DNA from: Bacteroidota bacterium
GTDB lineage: Bacteria; Bacteroidota; Bacteroidia; Palsa-948
NCBI GenBank assembly: GCA_004297845.1
Contig: SCSP01000104.1
Location: 1-39,991, forward strand
Reading direction: 5' to 3'
Length of the DNA: 39,991 nt
Below the pieces are notes generated by a model. That model was not told the DNA's origin. It saw nothing but the letters and a program-made list of their open reading frames with translations, and did no database searches. The translations under genes were made by a program, and so were the position numbers. Positions within the stretch are counted from its first letter, which is position 1. The number at the start of each line of letters is the position of its first letter. This document shows, piece by piece, positions 9,427 through 18,488 of this stretch.

Positions 9427-10116
9427 ATGATTTCCCGATTACACTATATCACGCAAGACCTTCCGAATTTTTCTCATGCACAGCTTGTTGAATTTGCCTG
9501 CAAAGGCGGTGCGGATTGGGTGCAGCTTCGTGTAAAAAATAAACCGTATGAAGAATGGCTGAAGATCGCACAGGAAACAAAATTAATCTGCCTGAAATAC
9601 GGAGCCAAATTTATCATCAACGACAGTGCACAAATTGCAAAAGAAGTTGAGGCGGATGGTGTTCATCTGGGCAAAAACGATATGAATCCAAAAGAAGCAC
9701 GAAAAATGTTGGGCAATAATTTCATTATTGGAGGAAGCGCGAACAGCAGGGAAGATGTACGAAAGCAGATGGCCGATGGATGTGATTATATTGGTATTGG
9801 CCCGTTTCGCCATACAACAACGAAAGAAAAATTAAGTCCGATTCTTGGTATAGATGGAATACGAAATATCATCAGAGCAATGTCTCCCTCCCCGAGGCAA
9901 CCAAGCAGTGCGAAAGTGGGGGGCACAACTCGATGGGTAGATTTTCCGATGATTGCCATCGGAGGAATTAAATTAGAAGATATTGAACCGCTTATGCAAA
10001 CCGGAGTTCACGGAGTGGCGGTTTCTTCAGGAATTAATTCTTTGGAAAATAAAACCGAAACGACAAGGAGATTTCTCACTTTGCTCGGAATGACAACTTC
10101 TGTTATGCCGCTTTGA
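9427..10116 (+). CDS. thiE: Thiamine phosphate synthase ThiE
   Basis: 229 residues; couples HMP-PP with thiazole phosphate to give thiamine phosphate. Visible family features are WVQLRVKN (pyrophosphate-binding strand), [29 protein letters not shown], the [13 protein letters not shown] loop, AIGGI and the phosphate-gripping [11 protein letters not shown]. The start at ATG 9427 fits the family; a GTG at 9412 would translate part of the hairpin repeat. Residues ~152-172 ([15 protein letters not shown] and following) are an extra Pro/Ser-rich segment encoded by GC-rich DNA just before the PMIAIGGI strand, like the inserts in thiC and pabB. The last 14 bases overlap the convergent clpX gene. thiG, thiH and thiF, expected next, are absent. 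Confidence 0.94.
   Translation: MISRLHYITQDLPNFSHAQLVEFACKGGADWVQLRVKNKPYEEWLKIAQETKLICLKYGAKFIINDSAQIAKEVEADGVHLGKNDMNPKEARKMLGNNFIIGGSANSREDVRKQMADGCDYIGIGPFRHTTTKEKLSPILGIDGIRNIIRAMSPSPRQPSSAKVGGTTRWVDFPMIAIGGIKLEDIEPLMQTGVHGVAVSSGINSLENKTETTRRFLTLLGMTTSVMPL
9880..9942. repeat. GC-rich insert inside thiE
   Basis: The stretch contains CTCCCTCCCCGAGG at its left and GTGGGGGGCAC at its right, so C-rich and G-rich arms face each other around a ~20-base middle. It interrupts ThiE between the conserved GIDGIRNI and PMIAIGGI blocks without shifting frame. It resembles, but is not identical to, the thiC elements. Confidence 0.6.
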
Positions 10117-11353
10117 GACGTTTTAGCTTGCTTCTGGAAAGTTTGTTTTTCGCGTAATCCAGCGTGATATGGAGTTCTTTGGTCTTAGTATCAGAAGGCA
10201 TCTCATACATGGCATCGGTCATCACACTTTCACAGAGAGAACGTAATCCGCGAGCGCCCAGTTTAAATTCTGCCGCTTTTTCCACAATAAAATCGAGAGT
10301 GTCATCATCAAAAGTCAATTTCACTCCGTCAATCTCAAACAGTTTAACGTACTGCTTGATAAGCGCGTTTCTGGGATCGGTAAGAATTTTTCGGAGCGCT
10401 CTGTTATCCAGAGGAGCCAAATACGTAAGAACCGGCAAACGCCCTATGAGCTCCGGGATTAATCCGAATTTTTTCAGATCAAGCGGGGCAACGTACTGAA
10501 GAATATTTTCCCTGTCAACCGCATCGTTTTCTTTGGAAGCCGTATAACCCAGCGACTGGGGCCTGATCCTTCTGGCTATCATTTTATCAATTCCGTCAAA
10601 CGCTCCTCCGCAAATAAAAAGAATGTTGGAGGTATCTAACTGGATCATTTTCTGTTCCGGGTGTTTCCTTCCTCCCTGCGGGGGAACATTCACTATCGAT
10701 CCTTCCAGTAATTTTAAAAGCCCCTGCTGCACTCCTTCTCCCGATACATCGCGGGTAATGCTGGGATTGTCACTCTTGCGGGAAATTTTATCTATCTCGT
10801 CAATGAAAACAATTCCCCGTTCAGCGGCAGTCACATCAAAATCAGCTACCTGCAGCAAACGAGTGAGGATACTTTCAACATCTTCTCCCACATATCCTGC
10901 TTCGGTAAGCACGGTTGCATCCGCCATGCAGAATGGGACGTTCAGTATCCTGGCGATTGTTTTTGCCAAAAGTGTTTTCCCGGTTCCGGTCTCGCCCACC
11001 AGGATGATATTGGACTTTTCTATTTCAGTATCCTCTTGTTTGGCAGTGGTGCGTTTGAGTTTTTGGGAAATGCGCTTGTAATGATTGTAAACTGCCACCG
11101 ACAGCACTTTTTTGGCATCGTCCTGCCCAATCACAAATTCATCGAGGTGCTTTTTAATTTCAAGCGGCTTGAGCAGGTTCAACGCAAAATGAGCGGACTT
11201 CCCCCCTTTGGCCTTTAGCTCCTGCTTCACCACCAGATGCGCCTGATCCACACAATGATCGCAGATGTGCCCGTCAAGCCCTGAGACCATCACATTGATA
11301 TCCTGCTGGTCGCGCCCGCAGAAAGAACATTTCACATTTTGTTTAGCTGCCAT
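10103..11353 (-). CDS. clpX: ATP-dependent Clp protease ATP-binding subunit ClpX
   Basis: A 416-residue AAA+ unfoldase that feeds substrates into ClpP. The N-terminal zinc-binding domain has Cys9, Cys12, Cys31 and Cys34. Walker A GETGTGKT is at 119-126, the pore loop GYVG at 152-155, Walker B VFIDEID from 181, and the sensor region [21 protein letters not shown] follows. The ClpP-docking loop, usually IGF, appears here as LGY, as I recall for other Bacteroidota. It begins 2 bases after the clpP stop, so the pair is co-transcribed. Its 3' end overlaps the thiE 3' end by 14 bases. Confidence 0.98.
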   Translation of the reverse strand: MAAKQNVKCSFCGRDQQDINVMVSGLDGHICDHCVDQAHLVVKQELKAKGGKSAHFALNLLKPLEIKKHLDEFVIGQDDAKKVLSVAVYNHYKRISQKLKRTTAKQEDTEIEKSNIILVGETGTGKTLLAKTIARILNVPFCMADATVLTEAGYVGEDVESILTRLLQVADFDVTAAERGIVFIDEIDKISRKSDNPSITRDVSGEGVQQGLLKLLEGSIVNVPPQGGRKHPEQKMIQLDTSNILFICGGAFDGIDKMIARRIRPQSLGYTASKENDAVDRENILQYVAPLDLKKFGLIPELIGRLPVLTYLAPLDNRALRKILTDPRNALIKQYVKLFEIDGVKLTFDDDTLDFIVEKAAEFKLGARGLRSLCESVMTDAMYEMPSDTKTKELHITLDYAKNKLSRSKLKRLKAA

Positions 11354-11355
11354 AA

Positions 11356-12054
11356 TTATTTTTTGTTTGTTCTCACTAAAATTTCATCCACCATGCCGTA
11401 ATCTTTCGCTTCCTGAGCAGTCATCCAGTAATCGCGGTCGCTATTTTCCCAAACCTTTTCGTAGGTCTGTCCGCTGTGCTTCGCGATGATCTCATACAAT
11501 TCCTTTTTCAGTTTCTGTATCTCTCGGGCGGTGATCTCGATATCCGATGCTTGCCCTTCGGCCCCACCCATCGGCTGGTGGATCATGATCCGTGCGTGCG
11601 GAAGCGCACTGCGCCTGGTCGGTGCACCCGCGCACATAATTACTGCACCCATGCTTGCCGCCATTCCGGTGCAGATGGTAGCCACGCCCGGAGCGATGTA
11701 CTGCATCGTATCATAAATACCAAGCCCGGCATATACAGAACCACCAGGCGTATTCAAATATATCTGAATGTCTTTTTTCGCGTCTGCCGATTCCAGGAAA
11801 AGCAACTGCGCCTGGATGATGTTTGCCACATAATCGTTGATGGGAACTCCCAGAAAAATAATCCGGTCCATCATAAGGCGGGAGAATACGTCCATCGTGG
11901 CAATGTTCAGCTGCCGTTCTTCAATGATCGTTGGAGAGATGTAAGAGTCGTTGCGGATCGCAGCATTGCTGATGGAGGTAAACCGTTCATAGTTAAGGCT
12001 GCTGATGCCGCGGTGTTTGGTGGCATATTTTCGGAATTCATTTTGGTCAAACAT
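11356..12054 (-). CDS. clpP: ATP-dependent Clp protease proteolytic subunit ClpP
   Basis: A 232-residue serine peptidase that forms the tetradecameric barrel of ClpXP. The triad can be placed at Ser134 (GMAASMGAV), His159 (MIHQPMGG) and Asp208 (DRDYW), with the normal 49-residue His-to-Asp spacing. [19 protein letters not shown] is the typical oligomerisation/substrate region. The extended N-terminus (about 45 residues before the core) is probably a propeptide. It lies 72 bases after tig and 2 bases before clpX on the minus strand, the standard tig-clpP-clpX order. Confidence 0.98.
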   Translation of the reverse strand: MFDQNEFRKYATKHRGISSLNYERFTSISNAAIRNDSYISPTIIEERQLNIATMDVFSRLMMDRIIFLGVPINDYVANIIQAQLLFLESADAKKDIQIYLNTPGGSVYAGLGIYDTMQYIAPGVATICTGMAASMGAVIMCAGAPTRRSALPHARIMIHQPMGGAEGQASDIEITAREIQKLKKELYEIIAKHSGQTYEKVWENSDRDYWMTAQEAKDYGMVDEILVRTNKK

Positions 12055-12126
12055 AAGCGCTAAATGTTTAGGTTAGTGTGAAGGGCTAATCATTGGTATG
12101 CATTTGTATATTGGTATTGTAATCCA

Positions 12127-13455
12127 TTATGATTTTTTAAAGAATTCATCATAAGGAACTTCTCTCTTTTCGATGGTAAAGGTATTTTTAAAAAGCTCTA
12201 TCAGTTTCTGATCGTATAATCTGTCGTACGCGCCTCTCACTTGTTTTTCGTCTGCCAGCACTTTTTTTACCTGCTCTTTAATTACTTCCTCGCTTGTATT
12301 TTGCATTCCTCGCTTTACAAAATTCATTTTAACTGCATCAGAAACAAATTTTTCTACTTCTTCTGCCGGTACGGCTACTTTATATGTTGTAAGCAGATGC
12401 TTTTCAAGAAGTTGCCATTTAAGCGAACTCGCGTATGAATGGTATTCCTTATCAATCTGTTCCGCAGAAATCTTTTCTTTATTGGTAGCAAGTAAATATC
12501 GTTTCAAAAAACTTTCGGGCAAAGAAAGATTTATCTTTTTCATAAGAGATTCTATAACTTCGTTAAAGAATTTCCGGTCGCTGTCGCCTACAAACATAAC
12601 GGAAATCTCTTCGCGTATTTTATTTCTGAATTCATCTTCGCTGTTAATTTTTCCGGGGCCGTAAATTTTGTCGAACAATTCCTGATTCACTTCCGACTGA
12701 ACAATGCGGCTCAGGTTTTTCAGGCGGAATTGAAGGAAGATCGATGGCAGTTTGTCAGCAGGAAGATCAAGTATTTCAAAAATGTATGCGGCATCCTCAG
12801 CAAGATCAGCAAGAATTACTTTATCATCATTCTTTAATCCAATGAGTTTATTTTTATTTTTTGCATTAGTGATTTTCGCAATATCAATAAGCGTAGTTTT
12901 AAAGACCCCTCCCGGAACCACATCGCCCAGTGTGTTCACTTCAGCAAAATCACCCACCAATACGTCTTTATCCTCTGATGTTTCAGGGTGAATTATCTGC
13001 CCGTAGTTCCTGCGGAAATAATCTATATGTTTATCGATCAATGCATCATCGGCTTTAACCGTGTAATAGGAATATTTGTCCTTTGCCGAAAGTTCCACAT
13101 TCATTTTTGGCGCAAGACCCAGATCGTATTGAAATTCAAATTCCGTCTGGGTTTCAAAATCAACATGGGTATCTGCTTTGGGAAGCGGATTGCCAAGTAT
13201 TTCAATACGATTTTCGTAAATATATTTGTGAAGGGAGTCCGAAAGTATTCCATTTATCTCTTCAAATAGAATTTGCTTCCCAAAACGTTTCTTCACCATA
13301 TCAACCGGCACTTTTCCATGGCGGAAACCGGGCATATCCATTTTTTTCTGATACTTTTTTAGAGCAGTGTTATACCGTTCCAGATAATCAGTAGGAACAA
13401 TTTTGACCTTCAAAACCGCATTCAGTTCATCAACATTTTCTTTAACAATATTCAT
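12127..13455 (-). CDS. tig: Trigger factor (ribosome-associated chaperone)
   Basis: A 442-residue protein. The ribosome-binding signature appears as PGFRHGKVP at residues ~41-49. The middle part corresponds to the peptidyl-prolyl isomerase domain, which is divergent in Bacteroidota, and the long helical C-terminal part forms the chaperone cradle. It binds nascent chains at the exit tunnel. It is first of the tig-clpP-clpX run. A TAnnTTTG -7 box ends only 8 bases before the ATG (13464-13471), suggesting a very short leader. Confidence 0.95.
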   Translation of the reverse strand: MNIVKENVDELNAVLKVKIVPTDYLERYNTALKKYQKKMDMPGFRHGKVPVDMVKKRFGKQILFEEINGILSDSLHKYIYENRIEILGNPLPKADTHVDFETQTEFEFQYDLGLAPKMNVELSAKDKYSYYTVKADDALIDKHIDYFRRNYGQIIHPETSEDKDVLVGDFAEVNTLGDVVPGGVFKTTLIDIAKITNAKNKNKLIGLKNDDKVILADLAEDAAYIFEILDLPADKLPSIFLQFRLKNLSRIVQSEVNQELFDKIYGPGKINSEDEFRNKIREEISVMFVGDSDRKFFNEVIESLMKKINLSLPESFLKRYLLATNKEKISAEQIDKEYHSYASSLKWQLLEKHLLTTYKVAVPAEEVEKFVSDAVKMNFVKRGMQNTSEEVIKEQVKKVLADEKQVRGAYDRLYDQKLIELFKNTFTIEKREVPYDEFFKKS

Positions 13456-13723
13456 GGTGATTACAAATGTAAGCAGGGCGGTAAAGATAAGAGATTTCTG
13501 CGGATAGAAATTGCACGAAATGAATCACGAATTCATAGGGGCCAAAAAGTTTACTTTATACAATTCTCTGCAAAAAAAATCTGTAAGTGCTTGACTTACA
13601 GCCGAATCAATGTTTTTTTAATTGTATCTCTCAAGTCCTTGTAAACATTAATTTGGTCGGCATATAGTTCGACCATTTGCTGATTACTCCTGAGATTTTC
13701 TTTATAATACTTTCCGCTGGTTT
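13456..13723. other. Intergenic region between purS and tig with several small inverted repeats
   Basis: 268 bases without a credible gene. It holds the likely tig promoter. It also holds ATGAAT-CACGA-ATTCAT (13520-13536), which may be a decayed relative of the 5'-UTR hairpin family, TGTAAG...CTTACA near 13580-13600, and TGGTCG...CGACCA (13654-13675). None is followed by a T tract convincing enough to call a terminator. Confidence 0.5.
13464..13471 (-). promoter_or_regulatory. Candidate -7 promoter box for tig
   Basis: On the minus strand the site reads TACATTTG, matching the Bacteroidota housekeeping consensus TAnnTTTG. It ends 8 bases before the tig ATG, implying a leaderless or nearly leaderless mRNA. 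No clear TTTG -33 box is seen at the right spacing. Confidence 0.45.
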
Positions 13724-13978
13724 TTACTTGCTTTCTTCAAGTGTGATCTCAAAAAATTCCATAATAGGATTAGCGAGCAGTTTTTTACAGGCTTCTTCGG
13801 TCTTTTTCTGCGCTGCTTCTTTATTGGAAGCATCAATCTCAAGTGAAATATGTTTGCCTATACGCACATTGTGTATCTCGGCAAGCCCGATGTTCTTCAT
13901 GCTTCCTGTTACCGCTTTTCCCTGGGGATCGAGAAGCGTCCTGAGCGGCATTACATTAATTTCGGCTTTGAATTTCAT
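13724..13978 (-). CDS. purS: Phosphoribosylformylglycinamidine synthase subunit PurS
   Basis: An 84-residue small subunit of the PurSQL complex in purine synthesis; it bridges PurQ glutaminase and PurL synthetase and helps channel ammonia. It begins MKFKAEINVMPLRTLLDPQG and contains GKHISLEID and CKKLLANPIME, typical of the family. An upstream in-frame start would add nine residues (MVHIRRSAC) that the family lacks. It is not next to purL or purQ; instead it follows pssA, 49 bases downstream of that gene's stop on the same strand. Confidence 0.93.
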   Translation of the reverse strand: MKFKAEINVMPLRTLLDPQGKAVTGSMKNIGLAEIHNVRIGKHISLEIDASNKEAAQKKTEEACKKLLANPIMEFFEITLEESK

Positions 13979-14027
13979 ACATGCTGATCTACGAATATGT
14001 ACCAATGAAACTAATAATACAAATACA

Positions 14028-14879
14028 CTAATGTTGTGAATTTATCCGTGCTTTCTTCTTTGTCATCATGTTGTTAATGGCAGACGAAACAATGTACAAA
14101 ATTATAATTAATGGAATACCCAAGAACTTAAATATCAGCAATAGCACAAGGGCAATGGCAAGGAAGATGTAACGCACTCTGTTACCGGCAAAAGAAAAGT
14201 TATTGAACTTCAGCGCGAATAATGGCAAGGGGGCAACAAGCAGGAAACAAGAGATAAATGTCAGCGCCATAACAGAATATGGCTGCAAAAGATATTGGTA
14301 GATATTGTTTTTCCCGTCTGTCATGGCAAGAAACGCAATTATGTTTTCGCCTGTGATACCGCCAGGGCGCACCAGTGCTGTAAACACATCATTGATGCTG
14401 AGCGGGAGTGATGCTATCAGGATGGCGCTTGCAGGAGTTGGCAAACCGATAAAAGAATAGGACTGACGCGTATCAATGTTAAATTTTGCCAGGCGAATCG
14501 CTGAAAAAACAGTAACTAGAAAGCCTGTCATAGCCAGAAAATTAATATGTGCACTCATGGCGCTTTGTGCATTATAAAAATTTGCCGGATCCTTAACAAA
14601 AGCAACAAATAATTGGGTGCAAATAATCATTTTATACAGCAACACACCGGGGGCTACGCCAAAGGAAACTATATCCGCCATTGAATCAAGCTGTTTGCCA
14701 AGTTCAGAGGTAACCTTCAGGATGCGGGCGACCATTCCATCCAACAGATCGAACAGACAGGCAATGCCCACCATGTAGGCGCACCATACTAAATTTCCTT
14801 CCAATGCGAAAACGATTGCTATACATCCGGAGAATAGATTACAAAGCGTAAAAAAATTGGGAATGTTCTTTTTGATCAT
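14028..14879 (-). CDS. pssA: CDP-diacylglycerol--serine O-phosphatidyltransferase
   Basis: A 283-residue inner-membrane enzyme making phosphatidylserine, the precursor of phosphatidylethanolamine. The CDP-alcohol phosphotransferase motif D-x2-DG-x2-AR-x8-G-x3-D-x3-D is complete: Asp44, Asp47, Gly48, Ala51, Arg52, Gly61, Asp65 and Asp69. About seven hydrophobic segments follow. The N-terminus (IPNFFTLCNLFSG) is typical of PssA rather than PgsA. psd, its usual neighbour, is not here. A TATATTTG -7 box lies upstream at 14912-14919. Confidence 0.95.
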   Translation of the reverse strand: MIKKNIPNFFTLCNLFSGCIAIVFALEGNLVWCAYMVGIACLFDLLDGMVARILKVTSELGKQLDSMADIVSFGVAPGVLLYKMIICTQLFVAFVKDPANFYNAQSAMSAHINFLAMTGFLVTVFSAIRLAKFNIDTRQSYSFIGLPTPASAILIASLPLSINDVFTALVRPGGITGENIIAFLAMTDGKNNIYQYLLQPYSVMALTFISCFLLVAPLPLFALKFNNFSFAGNRVRYIFLAIALVLLLIFKFLGIPLIIILYIVSSAINNMMTKKKARINSQH

Positions 14880-15152
14880 ACAAGTACGTCCCCATAAATA
14901 TCGGGATGAAACAAATATACAAAAACTATCTTGCTCTGCATACTAAGGGCTTGGCACAAAATAACATCTCACAAGTCGGCAAACAGGTTATCATAAGGAA
15001 ACAAGGAAAAACAATCGAATGTTCGTTGTTCTGTATTTTAGCAGTCTTATTTTAATTTTCAGGATGGATATTTACCCAGGAATTAGAGGCGATCAGGAGG
15101 AAATATGATCAATAAGCCTTTATTTAACAAAGAGATACTTTACTTAAAACAC
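14880..15152. other. Intergenic region between the third GT-C gene and pssA
   Basis: 273 bases. It contains a pssA promoter candidate: TATATTTG on the minus strand at 14912-14919, 32 bases before the ATG. A strong SD-like AGGAGG precedes an ATG on the plus strand at 15104. It heads a 43-codon frame antisense to the downstream gene, which I do not consider a gene. The rest shows no recognised structure. Confidence 0.45.
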
Positions 15153-16991
15153 TTAATTGTGCTCCCAAACCTCCACTTTCAGATCATCGATGTACAAGGG
15201 TTTTTTCCCTCTGTGCCAATAGTACACTTTTAATTTATCGCGTCCGTTTCTTACAACCGGGGTAAGGTAGTTAAGTGAAACGGTGGTCCATGTATTCGGC
15301 TCCAGGGGATGGGCCTCAATATCCGTGGCTTTGTATCCATAAGCTTTCCCGTTATGCTCAAATGTAACCACAAGTGATCCGGGATTTTCTACTTTGTCAG
15401 CAGTATTGTATATCTGAGCACTGACCTTTAATTTAACATGGTCTTCGGTGGTTAATTTGTCATAGCGTTTCTCAAGAGAAGGAGAATAAACAGAAACAGA
15501 ATCCATCTTAAATAAATGTGTTTTTGACAGGGCAGAATCGAGGATGGAATTAGGATGATCCTCAAACCCTTCGGTATACTCTTTTGTTCTTTCATATTCC
15601 TTAGGATCGATATCGGAAGCTTCGGGCGCAAGTGCATCAATGTGCAGCATTTTTTCCAAGCCCTCAGGAATTTCTGTCGCTCCGAAAGAAGCGAAATACG
15701 CGTCTTTGGTCATTCGGGGTGTGGGTAATATTCCGTTTGCCATCTGCCAGGATTGAAAGAGATTCAGGCTAACGCAGATCGCAGCGATGAGAACAAGAAT
15801 ATATTTATAGAACCCTTTTGACAAATTCATGAAGCAATATCCCATCGGAATTGCCATGGCAGGGTAGGAGGCGATCAAATAACGCTGGCCAAAACTGGGT
15901 CCATTCCACCACACCGTCCAGCTGGTTACGATGAGCAGATTAATTATAAAGTATGCAAAGATTGGAGTAAAAAGTGAGCGGTCTTTTTTATAGAGAAAAT
16001 AAAACCCTATCATTGCCAGAACCATAACGGGAGTGTATATAAACCATCCATTCCGGAAACTGAACAGGGAATTGATGGTGTGCGGAGGAAAAAGATCAAG
16101 CCCCTCGCCCGGGTTGTAATAGCTGTCAAAAATAAATTTACCCGTGTAAATTTTCCAATAGGTGAACTGTATGAAGCCCATGGCCGTTAGCGCAATGGCA
16201 AATACAATGAGTTGGGATATTTTTTCTTTCAGCAGTTTGATTTTATGGAGAAGAGTTTCTTTATTGTACACTCCCCACATCAGCGGAATGATCAGGGCAA
16301 CGGCTTCCGAAGGACGGGAAAGTGCCGCTAAACCGCATGTGATGGCAAGCAAGATGGCGTGTTTTATTTTGTACGATTCGTGCCAGCGAATGGTGAGCCA
16401 AAGAATGATGGCATAAAGTGTAAATAAATAATCGTGGGGCATGGCACCCTGTCCGTGGACGGAAGTATGGAGCGTGTAGTTAGTCCCTAAAACAAGAGCC
16501 ACCAGTAACAGAGCGGCCATTTTGTCTTCAAAAAATTTCAGCAGTACTTTTCGCAGGAAGAACACACCGGCAAAAGCAAAAAGCATGCTCCCCGTCCAAA
16601 TGACAAACTGGTAGGGCGCAGAGAAACCATCGGCAGGGTAACCTCCGATCTTGGCAGCAAGGTGCCCGATGAAAAAGAAGGGAGAATAAAGGATTGATAG
16701 ACCAATAGGATACCGCATCACCCAATCTCCGGTGGGGGATTCAAAGGCCTGGTAAAATGATCCGGTGTTGTTGTATTTCTGGATTATCCCGTCAATGATC
16801 GCGTGATCCTTCAGGCCGAGATCATGATAAATGAGAGTCAGCGGCAAATACAGATAATAACCAAAAACATCCCAGCACAGAATGTTCAGCGGATAAAAAA
16901 GATAACCAATGAACAAAAGAATTCCGCATAACGCAAAAGCGACCACTTTCGACATGGAGAAACCGGAATGTTCAGTAGTTTGAATGAGCAT
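15153..16991 (-). CDS. GT-C-type multi-pass membrane glycosyltransferase-like protein with C-terminal beta-rich domain (copy C)
   Basis: 612 residues with about ten or more membrane segments in the first ~430, then a ~180-residue soluble tail rich in beta strands. It resembles the PMT/GT39-like GT-C fold. An acidic residue in the first external loop (CWDVFGYYLYLP) and the WWNGPSFGQRYL block are typical of polyprenyl-phosphate-sugar-dependent transferases. It is a paralogue of the gene at 21007-22875: shared blocks include WDVFGYYLYLP, YPADGFS.PYQ, RKVLL.FF.DK, ALGTNY-like and a matching C-terminal VYYWHRGKKPLYIDD. The C-terminal domain may bind glycan outside the membrane. It starts 12 bases after the GH5-like gene and is surely co-transcribed with it. 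Substrate is unknown. Confidence 0.75.
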   Translation of the reverse strand: MLIQTTEHSGFSMSKVVAFALCGILLFIGYLFYPLNILCWDVFGYYLYLPLTLIYHDLGLKDHAIIDGIIQKYNNTGSFYQAFESPTGDWVMRYPIGLSILYSPFFFIGHLAAKIGGYPADGFSAPYQFVIWTGSMLFAFAGVFFLRKVLLKFFEDKMAALLLVALVLGTNYTLHTSVHGQGAMPHDYLFTLYAIILWLTIRWHESYKIKHAILLAITCGLAALSRPSEAVALIIPLMWGVYNKETLLHKIKLLKEKISQLIVFAIALTAMGFIQFTYWKIYTGKFIFDSYYNPGEGLDLFPPHTINSLFSFRNGWFIYTPVMVLAMIGFYFLYKKDRSLFTPIFAYFIINLLIVTSWTVWWNGPSFGQRYLIASYPAMAIPMGYCFMNLSKGFYKYILVLIAAICVSLNLFQSWQMANGILPTPRMTKDAYFASFGATEIPEGLEKMLHIDALAPEASDIDPKEYERTKEYTEGFEDHPNSILDSALSKTHLFKMDSVSVYSPSLEKRYDKLTTEDHVKLKVSAQIYNTADKVENPGSLVVTFEHNGKAYGYKATDIEAHPLEPNTWTTVSLNYLTPVVRNGRDKLKVYYWHRGKKPLYIDDLKVEVWEHN

Positions 16992-17003
16992 GATGGAGCA
17001 ATG

Positions 17004-18482
17004 TTACAAGTCTGCTTTTTTAACTTTAAGTGTTCCGAGATCAAAGGTTGGGATATTATCTTTTCCGGGTTTTGAACTGTTTGGACCAAAATCATCCCGC
17101 ACCGCTTCATACATGGTAGCTGTTGCGATCCAATGGTAAAAGGGATGAACTCCCAGCACTTCGAAACTTCCATCGTCCTTTGTAACGGTGTGATACGAAT
17201 GTACCCAGTGCTCATCCCAGCCCAGCACCACACCGCCTTTAATGGGCTGCTCCGTTTCCTCATCGATCAAATGCCCGATGATCCGGGAAGCTTTTCCCTC
17301 AGAGTAGTTGTAATAATTCGACAAACAGATGCAGCTGTCTTTTTTTCCAAAGGGAATAAATTTTTTAAATGCTTCGGCAACAGGTTTTACAGTTCCCTGC
17401 ACCTGTAAATTATCTTTATTAATTTTTATCTCACCGGTTCGGGTAACAACTCCCATATAATTTGCGCGGTAGGTATGCCAGTCCACATCTTTATATTGCC
17501 ACCAGGAGTAACCGCTTGCGCCACAATTATAAGCCTGTTTTAATGTTTTATTCGCAAACTGTTTTTGTTCCTCATACGTTACCGAATCATTATCGGCCGG
17601 AATGGCTGTTTCTCCTATGATCCAGGGCTTTGTGATATAGTTGCCGTACCAGTATAGTTCGTTCATTACCTGACCGGGTTCAAATTCATAGGGATGAAGA
17701 GAAATAAAATCCATATCCAGCATATTGGGGTCCCATTCAAAAACTTCACGGATTCCTTCCAGCCCGATGGTGAATAAATGGTTGGGCGCGTACATTTTAA
17801 ACATTTTATGCCAGCCTTTTACAATTGAATTGACTTCACTTTTTTTTCTTTCTTTGTGATCAAAATATAAAGGCTCATTGTACAGGTCATAAGCCATGAT
17901 GCTTGTGTCATTTCTAAATCGTGTTACTGTTTTTTTCACATGATCTTCCGTTGTTACAACTCCCGGACGTGTACGGACCAAAAAAATGGATTTCAATCCG
18001 GCATTATTCACTTCATTGAATAAGCCGGAAAGCGCATCAAAATATTTTTTATACATCTCATCACTTGAAAGAAAAACAGTGGTGTCCTGGTTTCTGCCAT
18101 ATCGCGCCATCATGGATATTTTGCTCAGGCGGTCATTGTCATCTGCCCCTTCTTCCCCTATGCCGCAAATGCGCACCGCATTGAATCCCATTTGTTTGAT
18201 GAGATTTAAATCAGCCCGTAGCCCTTTTAAGCAGGACCCTTTGGTTAAGAGATTATGCAGCGTATCTGCATCATAACTGGTGGCAGGACCGGCCCAGAGC
18301 TCTTTTCCGTCATAGCGTAGCGTAGCCAGATAATTTACAACAACGGGATAAAAATCTTTTCCGTTCAATTTGAATTTATTTTCTTTGATGGAAACAAAAT
18401 GTTCTTTCGAATTAATAGGGAACGACAGATACAAAATTGCAGCCACGGAGAACAGGAAAAAAATAAAAATATATTTTTTCAT
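17004..18482 (-). CDS. Secreted GH5-like (clan GH-A) glycoside hydrolase with C-terminal carboxypeptidase-regulatory-like domain
   Basis: 492 residues. An N-terminal hydrophobic segment (~4-22) is a signal peptide or membrane anchor; no lipobox Cys is seen. A TIM-barrel domain (~30-390) carries the two acidic catalytic landmarks of clan GH-A: YDLYNEP with Glu203 as likely acid/base, and PWIIGET with Glu291 as likely nucleophile. The domain from about 405 to the end (GHLIDEETEQPIKGGVV, then TKDDGSFEV) resembles carboxypeptidase regulatory or CNA-B-like beta sandwiches. It is wedged between two GT-C-like genes with 6- and 12-base gaps, so it likely trims or remodels the glycan they build, or acts on an external mannan- or glucan-like polymer. 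Exact GH family and substrate cannot be fixed here. Confidence 0.8.
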   Translation of the reverse strand: MKKYIFIFFLFSVAAILYLSFPINSKEHFVSIKENKFKLNGKDFYPVVVNYLATLRYDGKELWAGPATSYDADTLHNLLTKGSCLKGLRADLNLIKQMGFNAVRICGIGEEGADDNDRLSKISMMARYGRNQDTTVFLSSDEMYKKYFDALSGLFNEVNNAGLKSIFLVRTRPGVVTTEDHVKKTVTRFRNDTSIMAYDLYNEPLYFDHKERKKSEVNSIVKGWHKMFKMYAPNHLFTIGLEGIREVFEWDPNMLDMDFISLHPYEFEPGQVMNELYWYGNYITKPWIIGETAIPADNDSVTYEEQKQFANKTLKQAYNCGASGYSWWQYKDVDWHTYRANYMGVVTRTGEIKINKDNLQVQGTVKPVAEAFKKFIPFGKKDSCICLSNYYNYSEGKASRIIGHLIDEETEQPIKGGVVLGWDEHWVHSYHTVTKDDGSFEVLGVHPFYHWIATATMYEAVRDDFGPNSSKPGKDNIPTFDLGTLKVKKADL

Positions 18483-18488
18483 TTTAAA

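Noticed and set aside
10164-11489. Plus-strand open frames antisense to clpX and clpP
   Set aside because: They are shadows of strongly conserved minus-strand genes and show no family motifs.
11356-12054. Loss of the ClpP catalytic Asp (Asn204 in WENSDRD)
   Set aside because: Counting from His159, the catalytic Asp sits 49 residues later at Asp208, which is intact. Asn204 aligns to a non-catalytic position.
15064-15232. Two short plus-strand ORFs (14 and 43 codons) with an AGGAGG ribosome site
   Set aside because: The second runs antisense to the conserved end of the GT-C gene, and neither resembles a known protein. SD sites are not typical of this genome.
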